NCBI GenBank assembly: GCA_002254545.1
Contig: NJEA01000003.1
Span: 1-38,077 of the forward strand
DNA: 38,077 nt
Reading direction: 5' to 3'
Origin: Candidatus Aenigmarchaeota archaeon ex4484_224
Lineage (GTDB): Archaea > Aenigmatarchaeota > Aenigmatarchaeia > CG10238-14 > EX4484-224
Positions 1 to 7,809 of the stretch are shown here, piece after piece. The stretch's first letter is position 1; each line of letters opens with the position of its first letter. The notes beneath the pieces are model-generated. The model worked only from the letters and a program-made list of their open reading frames with translations, was not told where the DNA came from and did no database searches. Made by a program: the position numbers and the translations under genes.

Positions 1-1132
1 CCTCAATTTCCTCTCTAACTTCTTTTTCATTAATTTCTTTTTCTGAAATGTATTCAACCGAAACAATTGCTGGTTTATCAATTCTTTGACCAATTTTACT
101 AACTAACCAAACATAAACTTCATCTATTCCATTTATTCTTTTTTTAATTTCTCTTGCTAGTTCAAAAGAAAGCAAATTGTATATCTTTCCAACATGGCTT
201 ACAGGATTTTTACCTGCAGCTGCTTCGCTAGAGGACGGTCTATTCAAAGAAATTACTCCATTAGCTCTATTTCCTCTTCCAACTTGTCCACAATCTGCAC
301 CATCAGCACTAGTTCCTAAAACCGTCAAATAAATTCCATTTGTTCCTCTTCCTCTTCTATCTAAAACATTCAAAGAAACATTTATTTTATCACAACATTC
401 ATTTTCTTTTAACCATTCAACAATTTTATCATAAATTTCTTCCTTTTTTCTAAAGTAATCCTTTTCATTTTCTATAAATCTATCAACAAAAGCCATTGCA
501 ATGGTTAAATCCAAAGAATTTCCTTTCCTAATTCCCATTATTTTAATATCTTCTCCACTTTCAGGATGCTCTTTTTTAAACTTTTTAGAATTTAACCATT
601 TTTCTAATCTAATTAAAAGTTTTTCAAGTTTTGAATAAGGAGCATATCCAACGCAAGCAGAAGTATCATTAGCTCCCAAAATTTCTTTACTTCTTCTAAA
701 AATATCTTTTAAAGCTGCAGATCCTTCTTTCAATTCAATTTGGTATTTTACATGCTCATAAGGATCAACAAATCTTAAGTTTTTCTTAAACCAATTTTTA
801 GCTGTTCTCAAAGCAATTTCATCTACTGGAATATCAATGTCTCCAGCTTTATATGTTGCTCTATCTCCTATTACCAAAAGCATGGGATGTTTTACAATCC
901 CCCCTTTAAATTTAACTTCAGTTTCTCCAGCAACTAACAAAGCTTTATCAATATTATGATGCAAAATTACTCCAACCTTTTTCAAATATTCTTTTGATAA
1001 TTCAATTGAAATTTGATTTACTATTAAATCGGTAATTGTGTCTGGATGTCCTAAACCTTTCCTTTCAACAATTTCAATTGGTTGTTCTGAAATTGGCAAT
1101 TGCTTTAATCTTGAAACTGATAAAAATTTCAT
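1..1132 (-). CDS. mat: S-adenosylmethionine synthetase, archaeal type (partial, 3' end outside window)
   Basis: Makes S-adenosylmethionine from methionine and ATP in the cytosol, supplying methyl groups and, here, radical SAM enzymes such as the methylthiotransferase at 29606-30892. My own reading of the minus strand gives 377 codons from ATG at 1132 without a stop, running off the left edge; the archaeal family is about 400 residues, so only a short C-terminus is missing. Recognisable archaeal MAT segments are the N-terminal VERKGLGHPDTITD, then LVAGETEVKFKGG, LGANDTSACVGYAPYSKLE, LGTSADGADCGQVGRGNRANG and RPSSSEAAAGKNPVSHVGK. This archaeal family is distinct from the bacterial MetK sequence. 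A TTTAAATT box (complement of about 1153-1160) lies roughly 23 bases before the ATG, which suggests a leaderless transcript. The gene is divergent from the tRNA gene. Confidence 0.96.
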   Translation of the reverse strand, partial: MKFLSVSRLKQLPISEQPIEIVERKGLGHPDTITDLIVNQISIELSKEYLKKVGVILHHNIDKALLVAGETEVKFKGGIVKHPMLLVIGDRATYKAGDIDIPVDEIALRTAKNWFKKNLRFVDPYEHVKYQIELKEGSAALKDIFRRSKEILGANDTSACVGYAPYSKLEKLLIRLEKWLNSKKFKKEHPESGEDIKIMGIRKGNSLDLTIAMAFVDRFIENEKDYFRKKEEIYDKIVEWLKENECCDKINVSLNVLDRRGRGTNGIYLTVLGTSADGADCGQVGRGNRANGVISLNRPSSSEAAAGKNPVSHVGKIYNLLSFELAREIKKRINGIDEVYVWLVSKIGQRIDKPAIVSVEYISEKEINEKEVREEIE

Positions 1133-1208
1133 AAAAATTGTTTTTGTAGTTCAATTTAAAAAAATATAGGGAAAGAATTTTTAACTAAAAGAAAAATATC
1201 AATTAGAA
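1133..1208. promoter_or_regulatory. Divergent promoter region of mat and tRNA-Gly
   Basis: This AT-rich spacer separates two divergent transcription units. On the minus strand a TTTAAATT TATA-like box at about 1153-1160 is placed for a leaderless mat message. On the plus strand the TTTTTAACTA stretch at about 1177-1187 sits about 25 bases before the mature tRNA 5' end and is the likely tRNA TATA box. Assignment rests on spacing and composition only. Confidence 0.4.
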
Positions 1209-1279
1209 GCGCCAGTAGTCTAATGGTAGGACACCAGCTTCCCAAGCTGGGAATCCGGGTTCGAATCCCGGCTGGCGCA
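1209..1279 (+). tRNA. tRNA-Gly, anticodon CCC
   Basis: A complete cloverleaf can be folded by eye. The acceptor stem GCGCCAG (1209-1215) pairs with CTGGCGC (1272-1278), followed by discriminator A at 1279. The D-arm contains TAATGGTAGGA. The anticodon stem CCAGC/GCTGG encloses loop TTCCCAA, giving anticodon CCC at 1241-1243, which reads GGG glycine codons. The T-arm CCGGG/CCCGG (1255-1259, 1267-1271) encloses TTCGAAT. There is no intron and no encoded CCA. The gene abuts the stop codon of the convergent nuclease gene at 1280. GGG codons look rare in the AT-rich genes here, so this is probably a low-demand isoacceptor. Confidence 0.97.
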
Positions 1280-3394
1280 TTAATTAAAATAAAATCTTCC
1301 AGCATCTTCTTCTTTAATTCTATAAAGTTTTACAAAATATGGAACAAGTTCAGCAATTGCTTCTATATATCTTAATTTTTTATTCCAATCTAATGTTTTA
1401 TCTAAATTTTCTGCCCAATTTTCTAATTGATCATAAAATTTTTCATTCGAGCTATCGAAATAAATTTCCAAAATTTCTCCAATCTCATTAAACAAATTAA
1501 TAACATTTCTGTAAACATCTTCTTCAAATCTTAACGAAGGATATCTTTGAGTTGGTCGAGTTTTTGTTCTTGTAGAGGCAAATATTCCGTAATCCAAAAT
1601 TCCATTTTCAGCAACAGGATATCCTAAATTTTCTAAGATTATTTTTTCATGAATTAATTGATTTCTATCTTTAAGCTTATACAATTCTGGATAAACAAAA
1701 CTATACTTTGCATCTCCTACAACTAACAATTCTTCATTTTCATACTTCAATAAAAAATCAACACGAGCGCTAAAGTAAACTTCTTTTCCTTTCACATTCA
1801 CATAACTTGCTATTTCTCTTTCTGTGAATGCTTTTCTAGGAATTGGATTTCTCGAAATTCCCATTTCTTTCCATATAAAGTGATTTACATAAATTTCATT
1901 AGGATAATAGTTTGGTTCGTGAATAGTTAAATCATGAAATAAGTTTCCGGATTGAATGTATATTCTTTCTTTTTCTGTTGTAATTTTTCTCCAAATCATT
2001 TCTCTATTAAATTCTTTATCTGCAATTGATATCATATCAAGAAGATAGCTAACAATCCTTGCTATTTTAAATGGATTTGAATGATAGCTTGCTCTAAATC
2101 TTAAAAGTTCATTTTCTTTTGGATATTGAATTTGAATGAGAGAGGTAAAGGGCATCAACAACCCAATTTTATCCCATTGAACAATACATAGAGATTCTAT
2201 ATCTATAGTAGGATGGATATTGAAATCTTCTATTGCCTTTTCTAAAATTTCTTTTATTTCATTTTCATTTAATTCTTCAAAATTTTTTCCATATTCTTTT
2301 TTGTAATAAATATTGTAAACAAATGGAAGATATTCTTTCCAAAACCTTTCTCTATCAGTTACCAATTTTCCAAAATAAACATCGAGAGAATTTTTGCTTG
2401 AAACTTTTCTTATAAGCTCGTCATAGTCAACAATTTTATAAGAAAATGATTCTTCATCAAAATATAAACGAGAATTAAATGGTATATCTATTTTTGGAAA
2501 ATAGTTTATAATGTCATCTCTTGTAATTTTTTTCTCAACTCCTAAATTAGAAAGAATGTAAGTAAGAGATTGAGAACAATATGAATACAAATCAACTGGA
2601 CCTGTAATTGGCTTTGAATAAATTCTAATATTTGGCAATTCTACTATTTCCTTTCTCTTTAAAACTTGACCAATCATTTTTGCTATTTGGGAAATCTTTC
2701 TAAGAAGTAGGAAAACTTTAATTTCTCTATTTCGATATAACTCTGAAATTAAAGATAGCAAAGAAGCAAAATTACTTTTAAATTTTTTCCTATTTTCTTT
2801 TCCAATTTTTCTTTCATCTTCCAAAATTTCTTCTTTTGGCCTATTTACCTTCTGAATTTTTTCAAAAAATTTAATCAAATCTTCTATCGCTTCTTCCGAA
2901 TATCCTTTCTTTTCAAGAAGTTTGTAAATAATTCCTAGCTTATATTTTCTATCATCGTATAATTTTGAAAATAAATCTTCTGAAAATCCTCCGTACTTTA
3001 TTTCATTTTTCTTTTTAATTCCTACATGATCATACTCAGACTTTTCCAATAATGATTCTACCTTTCCATTTAAAGGTAAAACTCCTCCATAGCCTGGATA
3101 TCCAGGAACTAAAATTAAAATTCTGGCTTCATTGGGTAAATTATCTCTTAGAATTTTGGTTAAAAGCTGAGAGGGATGATGAGGATCAGAAATTGAATAA
3201 GATGGAAATCTATTTTTTGGATGGGATCGTAGAACAGTCAAGAATGGTTCATATATGATGATTGAATTAATTTCATATGTTGAGAGTAAATCATACAATT
3301 TTTCAAGTTTTGAAGAACGTAAATAGTTAGAATATTTTGATGGAGCTACAATTATCCTTGGAGATGATGAAAACCAATAACTTTTTCTTGACAT
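1280..3394 (-). CDS. Large protein with C-terminal RecB/Cas4-like PD-(D/E)XK nuclease domain
   Basis: A 704-residue protein of unknown specific function. Using numbering from an upstream TTG codon (705 residues), the C-terminal part shows the full RecB/Cas4-type nuclease signature: GNLFH with H488, VDFLL with D547, GDAK with D562 and K564, and the helix RNQLIHEK with Q580. This predicts a metal-dependent DNA nuclease. The first 450 residues are mostly charged helices with no domain I recognise; residues 90-107 hold a hydrophobic strand followed by a glycine-rich PGYPGYGG segment. No four-cysteine Fe-S cluster like that of Cas4 is present (only two cysteines). I prefer ATG at 3394 over the adjacent TTG at 3397. 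The gene is divergent from the polymerase-like gene at 3447 with a 52-base spacer, suggesting a shared role in DNA processing (inference). Confidence 0.75.
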   Translation of the reverse strand: MSRKSYWFSSSPRIIVAPSKYSNYLRSSKLEKLYDLLSTYEINSIIIYEPFLTVLRSHPKNRFPSYSISDPHHPSQLLTKILRDNLPNEARILILVPGYPGYGGVLPLNGKVESLLEKSEYDHVGIKKKNEIKYGGFSEDLFSKLYDDRKYKLGIIYKLLEKKGYSEEAIEDLIKFFEKIQKVNRPKEEILEDERKIGKENRKKFKSNFASLLSLISELYRNREIKVFLLLRKISQIAKMIGQVLKRKEIVELPNIRIYSKPITGPVDLYSYCSQSLTYILSNLGVEKKITRDDIINYFPKIDIPFNSRLYFDEESFSYKIVDYDELIRKVSSKNSLDVYFGKLVTDRERFWKEYLPFVYNIYYKKEYGKNFEELNENEIKEILEKAIEDFNIHPTIDIESLCIVQWDKIGLLMPFTSLIQIQYPKENELLRFRASYHSNPFKIARIVSYLLDMISIADKEFNREMIWRKITTEKERIYIQSGNLFHDLTIHEPNYYPNEIYVNHFIWKEMGISRNPIPRKAFTEREIASYVNVKGKEVYFSARVDFLLKYENEELLVVGDAKYSFVYPELYKLKDRNQLIHEKIILENLGYPVAENGILDYGIFASTRTKTRPTQRYPSLRFEEDVYRNVINLFNEIGEILEIYFDSSNEKFYDQLENWAENLDKTLDWNKKLRYIEAIAELVPYFVKLYRIKEEDAGRFYFN

Positions 3395-3446
3395 CAATTT
3401 AAACCTAAAAAATTAAACTTAAATAAATTTTTACAAATCATTAATC
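3395..3446. promoter_or_regulatory. Divergent promoter between nuclease and PolB-like genes
   Basis: The 52-base spacer is almost pure A/T. TTAAATAAA at 3419-3427 lies 20-28 bases before the plus-strand ATG at 3447, the distance expected of an archaeal TATA box serving a leaderless message. The same AT block read on the minus strand lies about 25-30 bases before the ATG at 3394. Neither gene has a GGTGA ribosome binding site, so both are probably leaderless and co-regulated. Confidence 0.45.
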
Positions 3447-5486
3447 ATGGAAAATCTTTATTTTCCACTTTTCATTCAAAGAGTTCCTAACAATGAAATT
3501 CATCTTCTTCTTTCTTCATTTAACAACAAACTAGTTGTGGGAAAGAGCTCATTGTCTAGAAAAGCCAAAAACTTAAGTTTAGTTCAACAACTTTTTATAA
3601 CTAATAAAATTCTTCCTTACACTTTTTTTATTCTAAAAGACAACAAATTAATTCCAATTACGGATCCTTATTTCCTACAAATTTTTAGGAATAAAGTTCT
3701 TAACAATTTTATTACATATGATATAGAAGTTTTAAATCCTAATAGACTTCCAGATCCAAATCTTGGTGATAAAATACTTTCTATTTCTTTAGTATCTAAT
3801 GAACCAATTTTATTAAGCTCTTCTCGTGAAAATTTTGAAATCAAATCTTATAAAATAGCTATTACACAAAAAGGAATTTATTATTTAGAAAATGAAGTTT
3901 TGAAATTAGTTCCTATTAGCTTAGATGAAAAAAGAATGGTAGATTTATCTTTTGAAGCACTTTCCCAATTTTTTGTAAATGTTGGATTTAATAATTTATT
4001 TTTCGATAACTATTACATTAAAGAAAGAACTAATGTAGAAATTATCCGAACAATAGATATTGTTCATCCATATCCTTCATCAAAACCTCAATTTTCAAAA
4101 ATGAAAAAAGAAGAAAGAGAAAGATTTAATCAAATTAGATCGAGAAGAAGAGGAAGAAAATTTCTACCTACAATAAATATAGATTTATTTCCTATTTCTC
4201 AAAATATAGATTTTTCATCGAGAAAGCTAAAAAGTATAGCAGACTCTCTTTATATGGAATACTATCCATTAGAAATCAAAGATTTGGCAAAAATTTCTAA
4301 AGAAGATATGGAGAAAATTGCAAAATATAACATTAGTGATAGCGAAATAACTTTGAAAATTTACCATGAATTTTTTCCAATTTTTGACTATATTCTAGAA
4401 AATGGAATTGGAAACTTTGAATACATAGTTAATAGAAAAAGGGTTGAAGAAAATTTTTTGCTTAGATATATAGCAGAAAAAAGTAAATGGAATTTGGGAA
4501 AAATTGATAAAATTTTGGGAAAAATTAATAGACTGAAAATAAATCCTAAAAAAATAGAATTTTCACCAACTTCTACTTCTCCTGGAAAATATTTAAATGG
4601 ATATCTTGCCTATCTTCCAACCTTAATTTTTGAGCTTTATAAAAATGAATTTGAAAAATCTTATCCTAAAGAAATTTTTGAAATTAGTAATAAAATTTTG
4701 GATGATTTAAAGAGAATTCGATATTCAAGTAGAGGAGATTATTTGCTAAACTCATTTTTACAAAACATTTTAAATCGATATGTCAAGCTTATGTTTTCTT
4801 CTAATGAAAAATTATTTAAAAAAATTGAAAGAAGAATAAAAAGTTTGATTAAAAAATATTTTAGATATCTTCATTATTCCTCACCAAAACTCTTAGTCTT
4901 TAACGAAATTCCAAAAGAACTAAAAAACCTAAGTTCAACTTTCATTCCATTGGAAAAATATTACATTTTTAAAAACGGTAAAAAGAGTCCATTAGTTCTT
5001 GGAAAAGTTAAAGGTTATGAATTAATTTTAGGATCTCAAATTTCCCCTCATTTAAGAAGAAATTACGGTAGATATCCTTATCAATTCATGAATTATTTTT
5101 ACCATGATATATTTTCTATTGTTAAAGAAGATAAAGATCCTAAACTTTTAGAAAAAATGCTTGAAAAAATTGAAAGGTATGAAAGAAATGAGAAAGAGAT
5201 TAATCTTAATGAAATAGCAATCATTTTAACAAAAACAAAAGATTTAGAGGAATATACAAGAATGGATCCTTTCTTGAGAAATTTAGATTTAAATAAATAT
5301 GAATATGGAGAGGAGATAAGAGTTTTAATCGTTAGAGATAATCTTGAAGAGGAACCTTATTTTGCTCCTTTGGACAAGCAAATTATCAATTCTATAGATT
5401 GGGATTGTTATAAGGAATTAGCTAAAGATTTAATTAAATTCAAAAATTCTTATAGAACGATAACCTTGGATTCTTTTATTCAATAA
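3447..5486 (+). CDS. Family B DNA polymerase homologue: exonuclease motifs intact, polymerase motifs apparently lost
   Basis: A 679-residue PolB-like protein. The 3'-5' exonuclease domain keeps its catalytic set: Exo I YDIEV (D92, E94), Exo II GFNNLFFDNYY (D187), a following NIDLFP (D246), and Exo III YNISDSEIT (Y294, D298). The later region can be matched to the polymerase fold in order, but the catalytic carboxylates are missing. Motif A (normally DxxSLYPS) reads PGKYLNGYLAYLPTLI at 379-394. Motif B reads YLLNSFLQNIL at 432-442. Motif C (YxDTDS) reads YSSPKLLVF at 477-485. The KKxY-type thumb-proximal segment survives as GKKSPLVLGKVKGYELI (511-527). I infer an exonuclease with a structural or DNA-binding pseudo-polymerase. 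Inactivated PolB paralogues are known in archaea, but I cannot place this one in a named subgroup. It is leaderless and paired with the divergent nuclease gene. Confidence 0.75.
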   Translation: MENLYFPLFIQRVPNNEIHLLLSSFNNKLVVGKSSLSRKAKNLSLVQQLFITNKILPYTFFILKDNKLIPITDPYFLQIFRNKVLNNFITYDIEVLNPNRLPDPNLGDKILSISLVSNEPILLSSSRENFEIKSYKIAITQKGIYYLENEVLKLVPISLDEKRMVDLSFEALSQFFVNVGFNNLFFDNYYIKERTNVEIIRTIDIVHPYPSSKPQFSKMKKEERERFNQIRSRRRGRKFLPTINIDLFPISQNIDFSSRKLKSIADSLYMEYYPLEIKDLAKISKEDMEKIAKYNISDSEITLKIYHEFFPIFDYILENGIGNFEYIVNRKRVEENFLLRYIAEKSKWNLGKIDKILGKINRLKINPKKIEFSPTSTSPGKYLNGYLAYLPTLIFELYKNEFEKSYPKEIFEISNKILDDLKRIRYSSRGDYLLNSFLQNILNRYVKLMFSSNEKLFKKIERRIKSLIKKYFRYLHYSSPKLLVFNEIPKELKNLSSTFIPLEKYYIFKNGKKSPLVLGKVKGYELILGSQISPHLRRNYGRYPYQFMNYFYHDIFSIVKEDKDPKLLEKMLEKIERYERNEKEINLNEIAIILTKTKDLEEYTRMDPFLRNLDLNKYEYGEEIRVLIVRDNLEEEPYFAPLDKQIINSIDWDCYKELAKDLIKFKNSYRTITLDSFIQ

Positions 5487-5492
5487 CAAAAC

Positions 5493-5532
5493 CTTTAAAT
5501 TTTATCTAGCTTTTAATTTTTGTATAAGGTGC
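5493..5532 (+). promoter_or_regulatory. Promoter and ribosome binding site of the rpl18e operon
   Basis: CTTTAAATTTT at 5493-5503 is a good archaeal TATA box. AAGGTG at 5526-5531, five bases before the ATG at 5537, matches the anti-Shine-Dalgarno end of archaeal 16S rRNA. This unit therefore has a short leader, unlike the leaderless gene upstream. Confidence 0.55.
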
Positions 5533-5536
5533 TAGA

Positions 5537-5902
5537 ATGGCTAAAAGAACTGGACCAACGAATCCAAGATTAAAAGAATTGATTGAAATGCTTAGAATGC
5601 AATATAAAAAAACAAGAAAACCAATTTGGAGAGATTTGGCTGAAAGATTGGAAAAGCCAACTAGACAAAGAATTGAAGTTAATTTGAAAAGAATTGAAAG
5701 ATATGCAAAAGAAGGAGAAACAATTGTTGTTCCTGGAGTTGTTCTTGGAGATGGAAATTTAACAAAAAAATTAACAATCTTTGCTTGGAGATTTTCTAGC
5801 CAAGCAAGAAAAAAAATTGAAAAAGCCAATGGAAAAGCTTTAAGTTTAAAAGATTTAATTAAATTAAACCCTGAAGGAAAAAATTTGAGATTAATGGGAT
5901 AA
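5537..5902 (+). CDS. rpl18e: 50S ribosomal protein L18e
   Basis: A 121-residue large-subunit protein specific to archaea and eukaryotes (eL18 family). Diagnostic segments are the N-terminal TGPTNPRL, WRDLAERLEKPTRQR, VVPGVVLGDGNLTKKLT and the C-terminal NPEGKNLRLMG. The length matches archaeal homologues. It is the first gene of the ribosomal cluster, with its own TATA box and GGTG site, and is followed one base after its stop by rpl13. The start is fixed by the ribosome binding site at 5526-5531. Confidence 0.97.
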   Translation: MAKRTGPTNPRLKELIEMLRMQYKKTRKPIWRDLAERLEKPTRQRIEVNLKRIERYAKEGETIVVPGVVLGDGNLTKKLTIFAWRFSSQARKKIEKANGKALSLKDLIKLNPEGKNLRLMG

Positions 5903-5903
5903 C

Positions 5904-6320
5904 ATGTTAATTTATGATGCAGAAAATCAAATTGCTGGAAGGCTTGCAACCATAATTGCTAAAAAATTGCTAGAAGGGGAAAGAATTATTGTTGTTAATG
6001 CGGAAAAGGCAATAATTTCTGGAGACCCAAAAATGGTAATTAGAAAGTTTAGAGAAAAGAGAGAAAGAGGAGATCCTCATAAAGGTCCTTTCTATCCTAG
6101 AAAGCCAGATAGAATTTTTAGAAGAATTGTAAGAGGTATGCTTCCTTGGAAGAAGAAAAAAGGAAGAGATGCTTATAAAAGATTGAAAGTTTATGTTGGA
6201 ATTCCTGAAGAATTGAAAGATAAAAAAGATAAATTTATTAAAACAAAAGAAGCTGATGCAAATAAATTGAGAACTAAATATATAAGTTTAGGAGAAATTT
6301 CAAAGGCTTTGGGTGGATAA
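5904..6320 (+). CDS. rpl13: 50S ribosomal protein L13
   Basis: A 138-residue large-subunit protein (uL13). Recognised by the N-terminal DAENQIAGRLATIIAKKL, the VVNAEKAIISGDP segment, HKGPFYPRKPDRIFRR and RGMLPWKKKKGRDAYKRL, in the order normal for archaeal L13. The ATG at 5904 follows the rpl18e stop by one base, and rps9 starts one base after the L13 stop, indicating one translationally coupled message. Confidence 0.97.
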   Translation: MLIYDAENQIAGRLATIIAKKLLEGERIIVVNAEKAIISGDPKMVIRKFREKRERGDPHKGPFYPRKPDRIFRRIVRGMLPWKKKKGRDAYKRLKVYVGIPEELKDKKDKFIKTKEADANKLRTKYISLGEISKALGG

Positions 6321-6321
6321 A

Positions 6322-6783
6322 ATGCCAAGAAAGAAAAAGAAGAAAGAAGAAAGTAAGAAAAAGGTTAAGCTAGACTATATAATAGTTACTGGAAAAAGAA
6401 AAACTGCAATAGCCAGAGCTAAAGTTGAGAAAGGAAGTGGAAGAGTAATAATTAATTCCAAACCTTTAGAAGTTTGGGGAACTGAAGTTGCGAGAATGTT
6501 CGTTGCTGAGCCTTTATATTTAGCTGGAGATGCTGCAAAAAAGTTAGATTTTTATGTTAATGTAAGGGGTGGAGGAGTTTTTGGCCAAGCAGAAGCTATT
6601 AGAATGGCTATTGCAAAGGGAATTGTTGAATTTACTAGAGATGAAAAGTTAAAACAAAAATTTTTGGAATATGATAGAAATTTGCTTGTTTTTGATCCTA
6701 GAAGAAATGAACCTCATCATGCAAGTGGAAGGGGAGCAAGTAAAAGAGGATCACGAAGACACCGACAGAGATCAAAGAGATAA
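6322..6783 (+). CDS. rps9: 30S ribosomal protein S9
   Basis: A 153-residue small-subunit protein (uS9). It opens with a lysine-rich N-terminal extension, then TGKRKTAIARAKVEKGSGRV, the GGGVFGQAEAIRMAIAKG core, FDPRRNEPH and the invariant tail ending in RSKR, which reaches toward the tRNA in the P site. I start it at ATG 6322 rather than the in-frame GTG at 6313, because 6322 follows the rpl13 stop by one base and gives the usual MPRKKKK-like start. In most archaea rpoN follows directly; here two foreign pieces intervene. Confidence 0.96.
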   Translation: MPRKKKKKEESKKKVKLDYIIVTGKRKTAIARAKVEKGSGRVIINSKPLEVWGTEVARMFVAEPLYLAGDAAKKLDFYVNVRGGGVFGQAEAIRMAIAKGIVEFTRDEKLKQKFLEYDRNLLVFDPRRNEPHHASGRGASKRGSRRHRQRSKR

Positions 6784-6793
6784 AATTTTTTGA

Positions 6794-6945
6794 AATATTC
6801 CTTCTCTTGGAAAAATTCTTGAAACTAAAAGTTAAGAAAAGAAAGAGGTTTAAGTCAAAAAGAATTAGCTAGAAGAATTGGGATATCTAGAGAAGCAATA
6901 AGGGATTTTGAGAATGGAAAAAGAAATTTAAGACTTGAAAATTAA
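6794..6945 (+). pseudogene. Broken Xre-type helix-turn-helix regulator fragment
   Basis: This stretch carries a decayed DNA-binding gene. From 6829 the reading frame gives KLRKERGLSQKELARRIG, then ISREAIRDFENGKRNLRL and a TAA at 6943-6945. That is a textbook Xre/Cro HTH motif, but the frame begins after a stop at 6826-6828 and contains no ATG, GTG or TTG start. The matching upstream half, NIPSLGKILETK, lies in a different frame at 6794-6829, so a frameshift near 6824-6832 separates the halves. No start codon was found upstream either. It sits between rps9 and the antisense HAD gene, where archaea usually have rpoN. Confidence 0.7.
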
Positions 6946-6955
6946 AAAAAGATTT

Positions 6956-7537
6956 TCAAATTTCTTTTATCAAATTTTCAAGTAAATCAATTGCTTCATT
7001 AAGATTTTTAACTCTCTTTACATTTTCTTTTTCTTCTATACATTTATTCCAAGGTCTATCATAAACTAAAACTAAAAGATTAGAATCTCTTAGTTCTTGT
7101 ATCAAATTTGGATTATCATCAATAACAATTTCAAAATTTTCAGAATCTTTCAAATAAACCTTAGATTTGCTTTCAGAAAGTGATATAAAGTTATCATAAG
7201 GAATTTCATGATAACTCAACCATGCTTGCATCTCATTTTTGTAACCATTTCTATTTGTTACTATCGAAACTTCATACCCAAGCTTTTTAATTCTTGAAAT
7301 TTTTTTAGAAAGATTATTTTCTGTTGGAAAAATTTCCATCCATCTTTCTTTCCAATATTTGCTAGTATCTTCTAAAAACTTCCTCCAATTTAACCACTCA
7401 TATTCTTTGCTTTCAAAATACCATTGATCGATATTTTCTAAAGAAGCGTTTGTATTAAATTCTTTATTCATTTGTTCGATCCAATATCTATGTATATCTA
7501 CTAAAACACCCTCCATATCCAATCCAAACTTTTTCAT
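6956..7537 (-). CDS. HAD-superfamily 5'(3')-deoxyribonucleotidase-like protein
   Basis: A 193-residue HAD-fold protein, probably a nucleotide or small phosphate-ester phosphatase. Motif I is LDMEGVLVD with the nucleophile D7; the usual second aspartate is Glu (E9). Motif II is VTNR (T94), the motif III lysine is in SKSKVYL (124-126) and motif IV is VIDDNPN (D140, D141). The W/Y-rich cap between motifs I and II resembles the 5'-nucleotidase (NT5C-like) group. It is antisense to the ribosomal/RNA polymerase cluster and its start lies 75 bases from the rpoN start, so the two are divergent. The ATG at 7537 gives a compact start just before motif I. The exact substrate cannot be read from sequence. 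Confidence 0.8.
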   Translation of the reverse strand: MKKFGLDMEGVLVDIHRYWIEQMNKEFNTNASLENIDQWYFESKEYEWLNWRKFLEDTSKYWKERWMEIFPTENNLSKKISRIKKLGYEVSIVTNRNGYKNEMQAWLSYHEIPYDNFISLSESKSKVYLKDSENFEIVIDDNPNLIQELRDSNLLVLVYDRPWNKCIEEKENVKRVKNLNEAIDLLENLIKEI

Positions 7538-7559
7538 TAAAATTTCTATGAAAAGTAAA

Positions 7560-7605
7560 CTTTAAATAAGATAAATAGAACATAAATTTTATCAGCTTAA
7601 GGTGA
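7560..7605 (+). promoter_or_regulatory. Promoter and ribosome binding site of rpoN-rpoK
   Basis: CTTTAAATAA at 7560-7569 is a TATA box and AAGGTGA at 7599-7605 is a strong ribosome binding site seven bases before the ATG at 7613. Having a separate promoter here agrees with the insertion having cut rpoN off from the rpl18e message. Confidence 0.55.
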
Positions 7606-7612
7606 AGAAAAA

Positions 7613-7807
7613 ATGATATTTCCAGTAAGATGTTTTAGTTGTGGAAAAGTTATTGGACATTTATGGGAAGAATATCAAAAGAGAGTTGAAAATGGAGAAG
7701 ATCCTAAGAAAGTTTTGGATGATTTAGGAGTTACAAGATATTGTTGTAGACAAATCTTTCTAACTCATCAAGATCTTATAAAAGATGTAATTAAGTTTAA
7801 GGTCTAA
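7613..7807 (+). CDS. rpoN: DNA-directed RNA polymerase subunit Rpo10 (RpoN)
   Basis: A 64-residue zinc-binding subunit of archaeal RNA polymerase, equivalent to eukaryotic Rpb10, which helps assemble the Rpo3/Rpo11 platform. The zinc ligands are in CFSCG near the N-terminus and the adjacent cysteine pair in [21 protein letters not shown] and the following WEEY are family hallmarks. The length is normal. rpoK follows after two bases. The start is supported by the GGTGA site. Confidence 0.97.
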   Translation: MIFPVRCFSCGKVIGHLWEEYQKRVENGEDPKKVLDDLGVTRYCCRQIFLTHQDLIKDVIKFKV

Positions 7808-7809
7808 GT

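Noticed and set aside
1280-3394. Cas4 assignment for the PD-(D/E)XK protein
   Set aside because: It has the nuclease motifs but lacks the four-cysteine Fe-S cluster, is far larger than Cas4, and no CRISPR repeats or other cas genes are present.
5506-5949. Open frame on the minus strand opposite rpl18e
   Set aside because: It is the mirror of a certain ribosomal protein gene, with Phe/Leu/Ile-rich sequence typical of antisense reading of Lys/Glu-rich codons and no promoter or ribosome binding site.
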